A stretch of DNA of 20,877 nucleotides from Bacillota bacterium (GTDB lineage Bacteria; Bacillota; Clostridia; Oscillospirales; Ruminococcaceae). The DNA lies in assembly GCA_023395435.1 (NCBI GenBank), contig JAEWZG010000118.1:1-20877 (forward strand), read 5' to 3'. The notes beneath the pieces were generated by a model, which worked only from the letters and a program-made list of their open reading frames with translations, made no database searches and was not told where the DNA came from. A program made the translations under genes and the position numbers. Positions 6,825 through 14,306 of this stretch are shown here, piece by piece; position 1 is the first letter of the stretch; each line of letters begins with the position of its first letter.

Positions 6825-6841
6825 ATAGGAGCTAAAGTCAA
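6813..6841 (-). promoter_or_regulatory. Sigma-A type promoter of nrdD
   Basis: On the minus strand TTGACT (6841-6836), a 17-nt spacer, then TATACT (6818-6813). Each hexamer is 5 of 6 to consensus. It lies about 60 nt upstream of the nrdD start, in the 245-nt gap that separates it from the DUF4358 gene terminator. Confidence 0.7.
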
Positions 6842-6882
6842 TACTTAAATATATAAAAAAGATGTATAGATTTTGTTACAAA

Positions 6883-6914
6883 TGCACAAAAAAATTTTCC
6901 AACTAATTTGTGCA
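6883..6914. promoter_or_regulatory. 8-bp inverted repeat upstream of the nrdD promoter
   Basis: TGCACAAA (6883-6890) and TTTGTGCA (6907-6914) are perfect inverted copies separated by 16 bp. They lie about 42-78 bp upstream of the -35 box. This fits an operator for a dimeric regulator better than a terminator, since no T-run follows on either strand. No regulator can be named. Confidence 0.3.
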
Positions 6915-6946
6915 ATATATCCATAAACTATTATTATTATGACATG

Positions 6947-6974
6947 AAAAAACGACCATAAATACGGTCGTTTT
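6947..6974 (-). terminator. Terminator of the SGNH hydrolase-DUF4358 unit
   Basis: AAAACGACC (6949-6957) pairs with GGTCGTTTT (6966-6974) as a 9-bp stem with an 8-nt loop. On the minus strand a run of six T follows within 6952-6947. It lies 24 nt after the DUF4358 stop. The plus strand also ends in TTTT, so weak bidirectional action is possible. Confidence 0.8.
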
Positions 6975-6998
6975 ATATTGATATTTTAAATTATATAA

Positions 6999-7493
6999 TT
7001 ATTTCTTGCTGTCATTAAAAATTTTCAACGCCTTATCAGGGTCACTTGAGATAATCAGGAAAATATATTTACCCTTAACCTCAACCTTTGCTTTTTCAAG
7101 TTTTTTAACTTCATCAGGAGCATATCCAGCAAAAACATTTTTTCTTTCTGTTATTCTTTTTTCAAATGCTGTTTTATTCTTGTCAGCTTCTTTTTTATCT
7201 GCAAATTCAATAATTGCTATTTCATCAGAAGTCCCGCCAGATCCGGCATAATAAACTGCATAATTCTTAAAATCCTTTGTTTTTAGTCCGTAATACATAT
7301 CAAGTATAGCATCAACATTTTCCGGATTATTTTTGTTATCCTTATAAAGCTTTTCCATATCAGGGAATTCAGAAGCATCAAGAATTTTATCTGCTACTTT
7401 GTACGGTTCTTCTTTTAATTCAAAATCACTTGCGCAGCCTGTTGCTAAAATTAAACACATAATAAGTGTAAAAACCAAAGCTAATCTTTTCAT
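6999..7493 (-). CDS. DUF4358 lipoprotein
   Basis: A 164-residue secreted lipoprotein of unknown function. MKRLALVFTLIMCLILATGC is a lipoprotein signal with the acylated cysteine at position 20. The mature part fits the DUF4358 pattern: a region with DEIAIIEFADKKEADK, then an Arg-rich helix (FEKRITERKNVFAGYAPDEVKKLEKAKVEVKGKYIFLIIS). Most of it is charged and soluble, so it should sit on the outer face of the membrane. It starts 13 nt after the SGNH hydrolase stop with TGAGGA as ribosome binding site, and a terminator follows. As far as I know, DUF4358 genes in Clostridia are often beside SGNH, MBOAT and DHHW genes. That suggests an accessory role in envelope O-acylation. Confidence 0.8.
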   Translation of the reverse strand: MKRLALVFTLIMCLILATGCASDFELKEEPYKVADKILDASEFPDMEKLYKDNKNNPENVDAILDMYYGLKTKDFKNYAVYYAGSGGTSDEIAIIEFADKKEADKNKTAFEKRITERKNVFAGYAPDEVKKLEKAKVEVKGKYIFLIISSDPDKALKIFNDSKK

Positions 7494-7506
7494 AAACTAT
7501 TCCTCA

Positions 7507-8373
7507 CTATCCCGCATTGTGCGATAAAAGATAATCAATCATTATGCTGTATGTTGCTTTCTTAAAGTGCATTCCATCTTTTTCTGCTTTTGCTACATCA
7601 AGCTTTCCAAGATTATTCTTTAATGCAGTGTTAATGTCCACAAAGTAAACATTCTTACTGTTCGCCATTTTGAGCAGTTCGGAATTATAAGCATCAATTG
7701 CTGTGTTTTTTATAGGATTTTCAGCCGCTTTCTCTCTGTTTTCCGTTACTGGTGGTATTGAAAGAACGTATATTTTAGATTTAGGCAAAGCCTTTTTAAT
7801 TTCATCAATAAAGCTGCTGTAATTTGATATCATGGATTGATTTGACATCCAGGCGATACCGTTACTACCTAACATAATATATATATTTCCTGGATTCTTC
7901 TTTTTCAAAGCTTCAAGTGCAGTAACCTTGCCGTATGATGTTGCAAACTTTTCTGTACCAATTTTACTAATATTCAATCCAATTGAAGCAATTACCTTAT
8001 CTGATGAAAGAATATTATATGCTGATAAACCAACAGAAAGAGAGTCTCCTACAAATGCACAACTGTTGAAATACGCCATATCAAGCTTTTGGGATTGAGG
8101 TACTGGGTTTTTTAACGGTCCCTGAGTAGCCTGTGAAGAGTTTTCTTTTGACGATCCTGGCTTTGAAGAATTACTATTTTTATTTGTCGTTGTTAAAACC
8201 TGTGAGTTATCTGTGGCTGAAATATGATTAGATGGCTTGGTACTTCCTGGCTTAATTTCCCCACGGAACATATATATTGTAAAGCAGGCAACAAATACAA
8301 CTGTACATGCCAAAACTACCATATCTATTCTAAATAAAGGCTTCCTATTCTTTATATTGTTATTATTGAACAT
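7507..8373 (-). CDS. Membrane-anchored SGNH/GDSL hydrolase
   Basis: A 288-residue extracytoplasmic esterase or O-acyltransferase of the SGNH superfamily. An N-terminal anchor helix (about 18-36) is followed by a Ser/Asn/Thr/Lys-rich linker (about 40-95). Block I is FVGDSLSVGL with the likely nucleophile Ser111. Block III is MLGSNGIAW, and block V is DGMHF, supplying the Asp-x-x-His dyad near the C-terminus. There is no cleavable signal, so the enzyme should stay attached to the outer membrane face. Its substrate is unknown; acetylated wall or exopolysaccharide is the natural guess. It has its own promoter and leads a two-gene unit with the DUF4358 lipoprotein. The ribosome binding site is modest (AGGGCGG). 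Confidence 0.85.
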   Translation of the reverse strand: MFNNNNIKNRKPLFRIDMVVLACTVVFVACFTIYMFRGEIKPGSTKPSNHISATDNSQVLTTTNKNSNSSKPGSSKENSSQATQGPLKNPVPQSQKLDMAYFNSCAFVGDSLSVGLSAYNILSSDKVIASIGLNISKIGTEKFATSYGKVTALEALKKKNPGNIYIMLGSNGIAWMSNQSMISNYSSFIDEIKKALPKSKIYVLSIPPVTENREKAAENPIKNTAIDAYNSELLKMANSKNVYFVDINTALKNNLGKLDVAKAEKDGMHFKKATYSIMIDYLLSHNAG

Positions 8374-8405
8374 ATACTACCGCCCTGACTTAAATTTATA
8401 TATCT

Positions 8406-8434
8406 ATTATACATTATCATTTTTCTTTTTGCAA
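8406..8434 (-). promoter_or_regulatory. Sigma-A type promoter of the SGNH hydrolase-DUF4358 unit
   Basis: On the minus strand TTGCAA (8434-8429), a 17-nt spacer, then the full consensus TATAAT (8411-8406). It ends about 33 nt before the SGNH hydrolase start codon. Confidence 0.65.
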
Positions 8435-8518
8435 GGGATAGAATTGTTTATTATTGTATAAAGATATCATAATAATAAGATAATATGTTTTTTGTAGTAT
8501 TTACAGCATTCTTGGGTT

Positions 8519-8565
8519 AATTATTTCAATTCTGGCAATATTTTTTTATGTCAATTGAAATAATT
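8519..8565. repeat. 13-bp perfect inverted repeat upstream of asnB
   Basis: AATTATTTCAATT (8519-8531) and AATTGAAATAATT (8553-8565) are exact inverted copies separated by 21 nt. The stem is AT-rich and is not followed by a T-run on the asnB strand, so it does not look like a terminator. It ends about 75 nt before the asnB start and abuts the likely promoter. It could be an operator or a cruciform-prone element. Confidence 0.6.
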
Positions 8566-8566
8566 C

Positions 8567-8595
8567 TTCATATTATAATAATATCTGTTTATAAT
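8567..8595 (+). promoter_or_regulatory. Possible asnB promoter
   Basis: TTCATA (8567-8572), a 17-nt spacer, then TATAAT (8590-8595). The -10 is perfect but the -35 is only 4 of 6. An alternative -10 TATAAT at 8574-8579 has no good -35. No T-box leader is visible. Confidence 0.4.
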
Positions 8596-8641
8596 TAATT
8601 GCTTATAAAACTAAAGTTTTTAACAGAAAAGGGGCATTGCA

Positions 8642-10465
8642 ATGTGTGGATTTGTTGGCTTTACAAATAATATAAATGACGCTTCAATTGTTATTGATGA
8701 GATGACAGACAAAATTGCTCACCGTGGACCAGATTCAAGTGGAAAATATGTTGATGGGAAAATTGCTCTTGGGTTTCGCAGGCTAAGTATTATTGATTTA
8801 AATCAGGGTGATCAGCCTTTATTTAATGAAGATAAGTCAATTGTTCTGGTATTTAATGGTGAGATTTATAACTTCCAGTCACTCAGGGATGAATTAGTCA
8901 AAAACGGTCATGTTTTCAAAACAAAAACAGATTCTGAAGTTCTCATTCATGGTTATGAGCAATGGGGAAAAGCAATGCTAAATAAGCTCCGAGGAATGTT
9001 TTCGTTTATCATATGGGATAAAGATAAAAATGAAATATTCGGAGCTAGAGACTTTTTTGGAATAAAACCTTTATATTATGCACTTATGGATAAGACTTTT
9101 ATGTTCGGCTCAGAAATTAAAAGTTTTCTCCCACACCCAGATTTCAAAAAAGAACTTAATGAAGTTTCTCTTGAAAATTATTTGACTTTTCAATATTCGC
9201 CAACAGAAAATACATTTTTCAGGCAAGTATATAAGTTATTACCAGCACATTGTTTTACTTTTAAAAATGGAAAAATGACAACAGAACGATACTGGAAAAT
9301 TGATTTTAATGCTGATGACAATCATTCTCTTGATTACTGGGTAGATAAAATATCTGATACTTTTAAAGATTCAGTAAAGGTGCATAAAATTGCTGATGTT
9401 GAAGTAGGAAGCTTTCTTTCAAGTGGTGTCGATTCAAGCTATGTTGCTGCTGTTGCTGACGTTGACAAGACATTCACTGTAGGCTTTGGTACTGAAGAAA
9501 AGTATAATGAAATAGGTTATGCAAAAGAGTTTTCAAAATACATCAGCAAAGAAAATATAAGCAAAGTAATTTCTCCTGAAGAATATTGGAGTAATCTGCC
9601 TAAAATACAGTATCATATGGATGAACCTCTTGCTGACCCTGCTGCAGTTGCATTATTTTTTGTTTGCAAGCTTGCATCCGAAAAGGTCAAAGTAGTGTTA
9701 AGTGGTGAGGGTGCGGATGAAATTTTTGGTGGATATAATATTTACAAAGAACCTAGTGATCTTAGTATATACAATTCCTTACCTAAAATAGTACGAAAAG
9801 GTTTTGGATACTTTGCTCGCAAATTTCCAGCACAAAGAGGACTAAATTTTATTATTAGGCGAAGCCAGGATCTTGAAGAAAGATTTATAGGTAATGCATT
9901 TATCTTTAACACAAAAGAAAGAAAAGAACTTTTGAAATTCAAGACAACTGCTCCATTACCGAGTGACATCACTAGACCATTTTTTAAAGAAGTAAAAGAC
10001 AAGGATGATGTTACTAAAATGCAATATCTCGACCTAAATCTGTGGATGACTGGAGATATTCTATTAAAAGCAGATAAAATGAGCATGGCAAATTCTCTTG
10101 AACTTCGCGTACCTTTCCTTGATAAAGAAATAATGAAGGTTGCGGAGAGAATACCAACAAAATACCGAGTAACAAAAGGTTCCACTAAATATGCTATGAG
10201 AATTTCAGCACTTAGAGCCTGCCCACCACAGACAGCAAACAAAAAGAAATTAGGCTTTCCTGTTCCTATCCGTGTATGGCTTAAAGAGGATAAATACTAT
10301 GATTATGTAAAATCAGAATTTACTTCTTACAATGCCGAAAAGTTTTTCAATACAGAAAAGCTTGTTGAGCTACTTGATGTTCATAGATCAGGAAAATATG
10401 ATTATTCCAGAAAAATATGGACTATTCTGATTTTTCTTATTTGGTATAAAGTCTATTTTGGATAG
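8642..10465 (+). CDS. asnB: Asparagine synthetase (glutamine-hydrolysing)
   Basis: Makes asparagine from aspartate, glutamine and ATP in the cytoplasm. The 607-residue product has the standard two domains. The N-terminal class II glutamine amidotransferase starts MCGFVGF, with catalytic Cys2 exposed after Met removal; RRLSIIDL (46-53) and FNGEIYNFQ (71-79) help bind glutamine. The C-terminal synthetase domain carries the PP-loop-like SSGVDSS (260-266) and SGEGADEIFGGYN. Both halves look intact, so it should be active. The ribosome binding site is AAAAGGGG (8627-8634). It stands alone, divergent from the SGNH hydrolase gene and convergent with pyrB. AsnB-type enzymes can also amidate peptidoglycan or peptides, so the substrate assignment rests on overall similarity. 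Confidence 0.93.
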   Translation: MCGFVGFTNNINDASIVIDEMTDKIAHRGPDSSGKYVDGKIALGFRRLSIIDLNQGDQPLFNEDKSIVLVFNGEIYNFQSLRDELVKNGHVFKTKTDSEVLIHGYEQWGKAMLNKLRGMFSFIIWDKDKNEIFGARDFFGIKPLYYALMDKTFMFGSEIKSFLPHPDFKKELNEVSLENYLTFQYSPTENTFFRQVYKLLPAHCFTFKNGKMTTERYWKIDFNADDNHSLDYWVDKISDTFKDSVKVHKIADVEVGSFLSSGVDSSYVAAVADVDKTFTVGFGTEEKYNEIGYAKEFSKYISKENISKVISPEEYWSNLPKIQYHMDEPLADPAAVALFFVCKLASEKVKVVLSGEGADEIFGGYNIYKEPSDLSIYNSLPKIVRKGFGYFARKFPAQRGLNFIIRRSQDLEERFIGNAFIFNTKERKELLKFKTTAPLPSDITRPFFKEVKDKDDVTKMQYLDLNLWMTGDILLKADKMSMANSLELRVPFLDKEIMKVAERIPTKYRVTKGSTKYAMRISALRACPPQTANKKKLGFPVPIRVWLKEDKYYDYVKSEFTSYNAEKFFNTEKLVELLDVHRSGKYDYSRKIWTILIFLIWYKVYFG

Positions 10466-10527
10466 TTAGTATAAAAAATATGCAGATTCATAGAATTTGA
10501 AAAAAATTGCATCATAAAATTTCTTAT

Positions 10528-10559
10528 AAAAAAGCTACTGAAATTTCAGCAGCTTTTTT
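10528..10559. terminator. Bidirectional terminator between asnB and pyrB
   Basis: AAAAAAGCT (10528-10536) pairs with AGCTTTTTT (10551-10559). The stem continues past one A-C mismatch with CTGA/TCAG. T-runs flank it on both strands. It sits 62 nt after the asnB stop and 3 nt past the pyrB stop, so it serves both convergent genes. Confidence 0.85.
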
Positions 10560-10561
10560 AT

Positions 10562-11635
10562 TTAAAATCTTTTATCACAGTACTCACATATTTTTATATT
10601 ATCAGTACTATTATAGCTTTTTGGAAGATAAGCTTCATAATTAGTAATACATTTTTCATTAGGGCACTTTATAGTATTAATTATCGTTCCAGTAAGAATA
10701 TCTTTTTTTATCTCATCTGTTTCAAGCAATGTTAATATTAATGCCATTCTAACAAAAACTCCGTATTTTGCCTGCTTGAAATATAATGCTCTCGGGTCAT
10801 CGTCAACCTCAATTTTAATTTCGTCTACTCTTGGCAGTGGATGAAGTACTGCTAAATCAGATTTTGCTTTTTTCATCTTTTCATTATCAAGAACATAAAC
10901 GTTCTTTTGTGAAATATACTCTTCCTCAGAATTAAAGCGTTCCTTCTGAATTCTTGTCATATAAAGAACATCAAGTAAATCAATACAATCCTCAAGACTT
11001 TGTGCCTCAATATATTCACATCCGTTTTTTACTATATATTCCTTTATATATTCTGGCAAGCTTAGTTCAGGAGTCGATATAAGTACAAATTTATTGCCCT
11101 TAAAGCAAGAAATTGCTTTACAAAGTGAGTGTGTTGTTCTACCGTTAAGTAAATCTCCGCATAATCCTATTGTAAGATTTTCAAGTGTTCCCTTTTCTTG
11201 TTTTAATGTTAATAGATCAGTGAGAGTCTGAGTTGGGTGAAGATGTCCGCCATCGCCAGCATTTATTACAGGGCAATCAGCTGTAAGAGCAGAGGCTTTC
11301 ACAGAACCTTCAAGTGGATGACGAATAACAAGAATATCAGCATAATTGCTTACTATTTTTGTTGTGTCCTTGAGATTTTCCCCTTTTGAAACAGAAGAAG
11401 TTGATGGATTATCAAAGCCTATGATACTACCACCTAATTTTAACATTGCTGTCTGAAATGACATCTGAGTACGAGTGGATGGTTCATAAAACAATGTACC
11501 CATTACCTTCCCTGAACATCTATGGGAAAAATATTTTGGATTAGCTATAATATCCTGAGCTAATTTCAATAACTTGTCCCACCATAAAACTGGGAAATCA
11601 TTAAGGTCTAAAAAATGTTTATAACCTAAGCTCAT
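10562..11635 (-). CDS. pyrB: Aspartate carbamoyltransferase fused to a PyrI-type zinc-binding domain
   Basis: Catalyses the committed step of pyrimidine synthesis, carbamoyl phosphate plus aspartate to carbamoyl-aspartate. Visible catalytic motifs are the carbamoyl-phosphate loop EPSTRTQMSF (STRT 53-56), HPLEG (106-110), HPTQTLTDL (133-141), YMTRIQKERF and VLHPLPRVDEI. These pick ATCase over ornithine carbamoyltransferase. The catalytic chain should end near residue 310. The remaining about 48 residues contain C324-x4-C329-x20-C350-x2-C353 (CPNEKCI and CEYCDKRF). This closely resembles the zinc domain of the regulatory chain PyrI, C-x4-C-x23-C-x2-C. The nucleotide-binding allosteric half of PyrI is absent. 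AAGGAGAG precedes the ATG. No other pyr genes adjoin it, and no PyrR attenuator is seen in the short leader. Confidence 0.92.
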   Translation of the reverse strand: MSLGYKHFLDLNDFPVLWWDKLLKLAQDIIANPKYFSHRCSGKVMGTLFYEPSTRTQMSFQTAMLKLGGSIIGFDNPSTSSVSKGENLKDTTKIVSNYADILVIRHPLEGSVKASALTADCPVINAGDGGHLHPTQTLTDLLTLKQEKGTLENLTIGLCGDLLNGRTTHSLCKAISCFKGNKFVLISTPELSLPEYIKEYIVKNGCEYIEAQSLEDCIDLLDVLYMTRIQKERFNSEEEYISQKNVYVLDNEKMKKAKSDLAVLHPLPRVDEIKIEVDDDPRALYFKQAKYGVFVRMALILTLLETDEIKKDILTGTIINTIKCPNEKCITNYEAYLPKSYNSTDNIKICEYCDKRF

Positions 11636-11667
11636 AATTCTCTCCTTAAAAAAATTTAAACTTATTT

Positions 11668-11696
11668 ATTATAACAACATTCGATAAAAATGTCAA
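11668..11696 (-). promoter_or_regulatory. Consensus sigma-A promoter of pyrB
   Basis: On the minus strand TTGACA (11696-11691), a 17-nt spacer, then TATAAT (11673-11668). Both hexamers are perfect with ideal spacing. The transcribed leader before the pyrB ATG would be only about 25-30 nt, leaving no room for an attenuator. Confidence 0.85.
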
Positions 11697-11705
11697 TAAT
11701 TATAC

Positions 11706-11743
11706 AAAAATTACGTCTGAATTAAAAAAGTTCAGACGTAATT
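11706..11743 (-). terminator. Terminator at the end of the alaS-DHHW operon
   Basis: AATTACGTCTGAA (11709-11721) and TTCAGACGTAATT (11731-11743) form a perfect 13-bp stem with a 9-nt loop. On the minus strand about five T follow. It begins 3 nt past the DHHW gene stop and separates the long operon from the pyrB promoter. Confidence 0.85.
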
Positions 11744-11745
11744 AA

Positions 11746-12888
11746 TTATTTTATAAGATTTAATTTTTGAATATTAGTGTCAGATGAAAAGGTCATAGCA
11801 TTGTATAAGATTAGAACCTGGTCATAATCATTAAGGTTTACCTGCTCATCAAGTGGTTTTACTGTGTATCTTAAATCAACCATTTTAATTTCAGAATAAT
11901 GCTGTGCAAGGAAAGGTGCATAGCAATGGGCATATGAATCCTTTAGTACAAGAAGCTTTTTTCCACCAGGAGCATTTGTGTTAATTGTTACTTCAGGTTG
12001 ATTTGTTCCAAGGAAAGATGAGTACTTATCCTTTTTATTTAAAAAATCCTTAAAGTACATGCTTTTGTACGTTTTTTTCTCGTAACCTGTATTAACGGTC
12101 ACTGATTTAATTTTGCTACCCTGCTTATAATGATAAAAATCGAGAGTATCGGCATTAATATTATTATATAAAACCCTTGAAAATAATGTACCCTTAAAAT
12201 CATTTGAAGCATGTTCAATATCAAAACTATTCAGTGAGATCGGCGAAAAACCCATTTTTTTTATTGTTGATGAATAAGCATAGTATGCACCAAGACTTGT
12301 CCAATGGTGGTCATTTCTATAATAAATGTATTCCTCTTTCGTTGAAAGCAAAGGGTTATATGCATCAAGAGGAATGATTCTAGCTTGGTTCAGATTATTG
12401 TAAACATAATCAATAAAAGCTTTCTGATTATAAACATTTGAATTTTTAGGAAGCTTGTCCTGATAAATTCCCGCAGCAGTTGGCGCAATCATAACATATA
12501 CAGCCTTGTTCGTCTTGTTTGTAAAATAATTAATTGCGTTTATATTTTTATCAACATTATAAAAATCCGGATTTTGAAATCTTTCAATAAACCTATCCTT
12601 AAGTACAAAAATATTATCAACTTCTTTTTTTCCTGAGGCAAGATCCATATCAGTTTTTAGACTTATCCATTCTGTTCTTGCAACAAAATGGTCAGATAGA
12701 AAATCTTCAATTCCCTTCATATATGACTTATCAAAAACAGCATCTGATGAGAACTTCGGATATGTTGTAAGATATCGGTTTTCTTTTTCAGAAAAATCTT
12801 TTTTAGGAGTTAGCAATGTTATTAATGGAAAAGCTATTATTAATCCAAAAAATAATACAAGAGTAAGAATTTTTGCAGTTTTGTTCAT
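11746..12888 (-). CDS. DHHW family protein (AlgX/AlgJ-like SGNH acyltransferase partner)
   Basis: A 380-residue membrane-anchored extracytoplasmic protein. One N-terminal helix (about 7-26) is followed by a KENRYLTTYPKFS segment and a conserved DHFVART (66-72). The family signature DHHW is at 193-196 (YYRNDHHWTSLGAYYAY). The C-terminal VLKDSYAHCYAPFL offers a candidate nucleophile, Ser318. In AlgJ/AlgX-type proteins such Ser and Asp-x-His elements carry out O-acetyl transfer onto polysaccharide after a membrane MBOAT exports the acyl group. It lies 12 nt after the MBOAT gene, with AAAGGAGA as ribosome binding site, so the two should function together. The polymer modified is unknown. It is the last gene of the long minus-strand operon. 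Confidence 0.88.
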   Translation of the reverse strand: MNKTAKILTLVLFFGLIIAFPLITLLTPKKDFSEKENRYLTTYPKFSSDAVFDKSYMKGIEDFLSDHFVARTEWISLKTDMDLASGKKEVDNIFVLKDRFIERFQNPDFYNVDKNINAINYFTNKTNKAVYVMIAPTAAGIYQDKLPKNSNVYNQKAFIDYVYNNLNQARIIPLDAYNPLLSTKEEYIYYRNDHHWTSLGAYYAYSSTIKKMGFSPISLNSFDIEHASNDFKGTLFSRVLYNNINADTLDFYHYKQGSKIKSVTVNTGYEKKTYKSMYFKDFLNKKDKYSSFLGTNQPEVTINTNAPGGKKLLVLKDSYAHCYAPFLAQHYSEIKMVDLRYTVKPLDEQVNLNDYDQVLILYNAMTFSSDTNIQKLNLIK

Positions 12889-12900
12889 GCTTTCTCCTTT

Positions 12901-14304
12901 CTAAAATCTAAAATATATAAACGGATTGTAGGTTGCATTAACTAGAAATGCTGTTGAAATCAGCATAATTATAAGTTGAAAAACAGGCATTGCATATTGA
13001 ACGACATTACCGTCCATTGAATTAAGCTTTGCATAAATCTTTTTAATAATTTCTGTTGAAGCAATAATACAGATAACAAATATTAGCAGACTTGTTCCTA
13101 TAAGATATTTTGCCGTTGTGTCAATTAAAACTCCATTTGACCCAAACATAGCCTTCAGATAATTGAAAGCAGGTTTCATACCATCAATTTCAAAGAATAC
13201 CCAGCCTATTACAACAAGAATAAATGTATATAACCTGCTGACAATAGCCGGAAGTTTTGCAAGCACTTTACCCCAGCCAAGTCTTTCAATAATAATCAAT
13301 ATGCCAAAATATAATCCCCAGAACAAAAAGTTCCAGCTTGCACCATGCCAGAAGCCTGTCAAAGCCCATACAATCAAAAGATTGATTAATGTCCTTGGGA
13401 GACCTTTTCGATTTCCTCCAAGAGGGATATATACATATGATCTGAACCATGAGCCAAGAGTGATATGCCATCTTCTCCAGAACTCACTTATACTCTTTGA
13501 TACATAAGGGTAGTTAAAGTTCTGTGGGAAGTTAAAGCCAAACATTTTACCAAGACCTATTGCCATATCAGAATAACCTGAAAAATCATAGTAAATCTGG
13601 AATGTAAAAGCGAGTATTCCTATCCATGCCGTCGCAACTGAAATATTATCGTAACCCATTGCTTTTACCTGCGCCCATACAAGCCCTATGTTGTTAGCTA
13701 AAATAACTTTTTTTCCAAGTCCTTTTACAAATATTCCGATACCTTCAGCAATTTTTGATGTTGTTATTGTTCTATGGTCAATTTCATTTGCTACGTCTTC
13801 ATATCTTACGATAGGGCCAGCAACAAGCTGCGGGAATAAGGTTACATAAGAAGTGAAGTTTATAATATTTTTCTGAACCTTTATGTTTCTCATATAAAGG
13901 TCAATAGTATATGACATACTCTGGAATGTATAAAACGATATACCAATAGGCAATGGTAATTTCGGATCAGTAAAGCTTGTTCCAAACAAAAAATTAATAT
14001 TTGTTATAAAAAAAGAACTGTACTTGAAAACAGCAAGCAGACTTAAGTTCATTATTACTGATACAAGAAGAAAAACCGTTCTCAGTTTTTCTCTGTTATC
14101 AAATTTATCTATAAAACGTCCGGCTGTATAATCAATAATAGTGGAAATAATCATGATAATTATATAGAAAGGCTCGCCCCATGCATAAAAAACAAATCCT
14201 GATATAAACAAAATAATATTCTTTGACTTTTTAGGCACAGCAAAATATAGTGCTAAAACTATTGGTAAGAAAAAATATAAAAATGTCAGGCTTGAAAAGA
14301 CCAA
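12901..14304 (-). CDS. MBOAT family O-acyltransferase (AlgI/DltB-like)
   Basis: A polytopic membrane acyltransferase of 467 residues that should pass acyl groups, probably acetyl, across the membrane to an outer partner. It opens MVFSSLTFLYFFLPIVLALYF, the classic AlgI/DltB-like beginning. Many hydrophobic segments follow, then SEFWRRWHITLGSWFRSYVYIPLGG (about 273-297). The near-invariant histidine is in GFWHGASWNF (His320). The start codon is TTG: the MVFSS opening is conserved in the family, and GGAGAGTGA lies at correct spacing inside the end of the preceding gene, whose stop is 2 nt away. This suggests translational coupling. It pairs with the DHHW gene downstream. There are no dlt genes nearby, so D-alanylation is less likely than polysaccharide O-acetylation. 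Confidence 0.9.
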   Translation of the reverse strand: MVFSSLTFLYFFLPIVLALYFAVPKKSKNIILFISGFVFYAWGEPFYIIIMIISTIIDYTAGRFIDKFDNREKLRTVFLLVSVIMNLSLLAVFKYSSFFITNINFLFGTSFTDPKLPLPIGISFYTFQSMSYTIDLYMRNIKVQKNIINFTSYVTLFPQLVAGPIVRYEDVANEIDHRTITTSKIAEGIGIFVKGLGKKVILANNIGLVWAQVKAMGYDNISVATAWIGILAFTFQIYYDFSGYSDMAIGLGKMFGFNFPQNFNYPYVSKSISEFWRRWHITLGSWFRSYVYIPLGGNRKGLPRTLINLLIVWALTGFWHGASWNFLFWGLYFGILIIIERLGWGKVLAKLPAIVSRLYTFILVVIGWVFFEIDGMKPAFNYLKAMFGSNGVLIDTTAKYLIGTSLLIFVICIIASTEIIKKIYAKLNSMDGNVVQYAMPVFQLIIMLISTAFLVNATYNPFIYFRF

Positions 14305-14306
14305 AT

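Noticed and set aside
8374..8641. A T-box or other riboswitch leader for asnB
   Set aside because: The T-box sequence TGGNACCGCG and a specifier-style stem are absent, and no terminator precedes the start codon.
9742..10242. Minus-strand open frame of 166 codons inside asnB
   Set aside because: A shadow of the intact asnB gene; no ribosome binding site, no recognisable motifs and no promoter.
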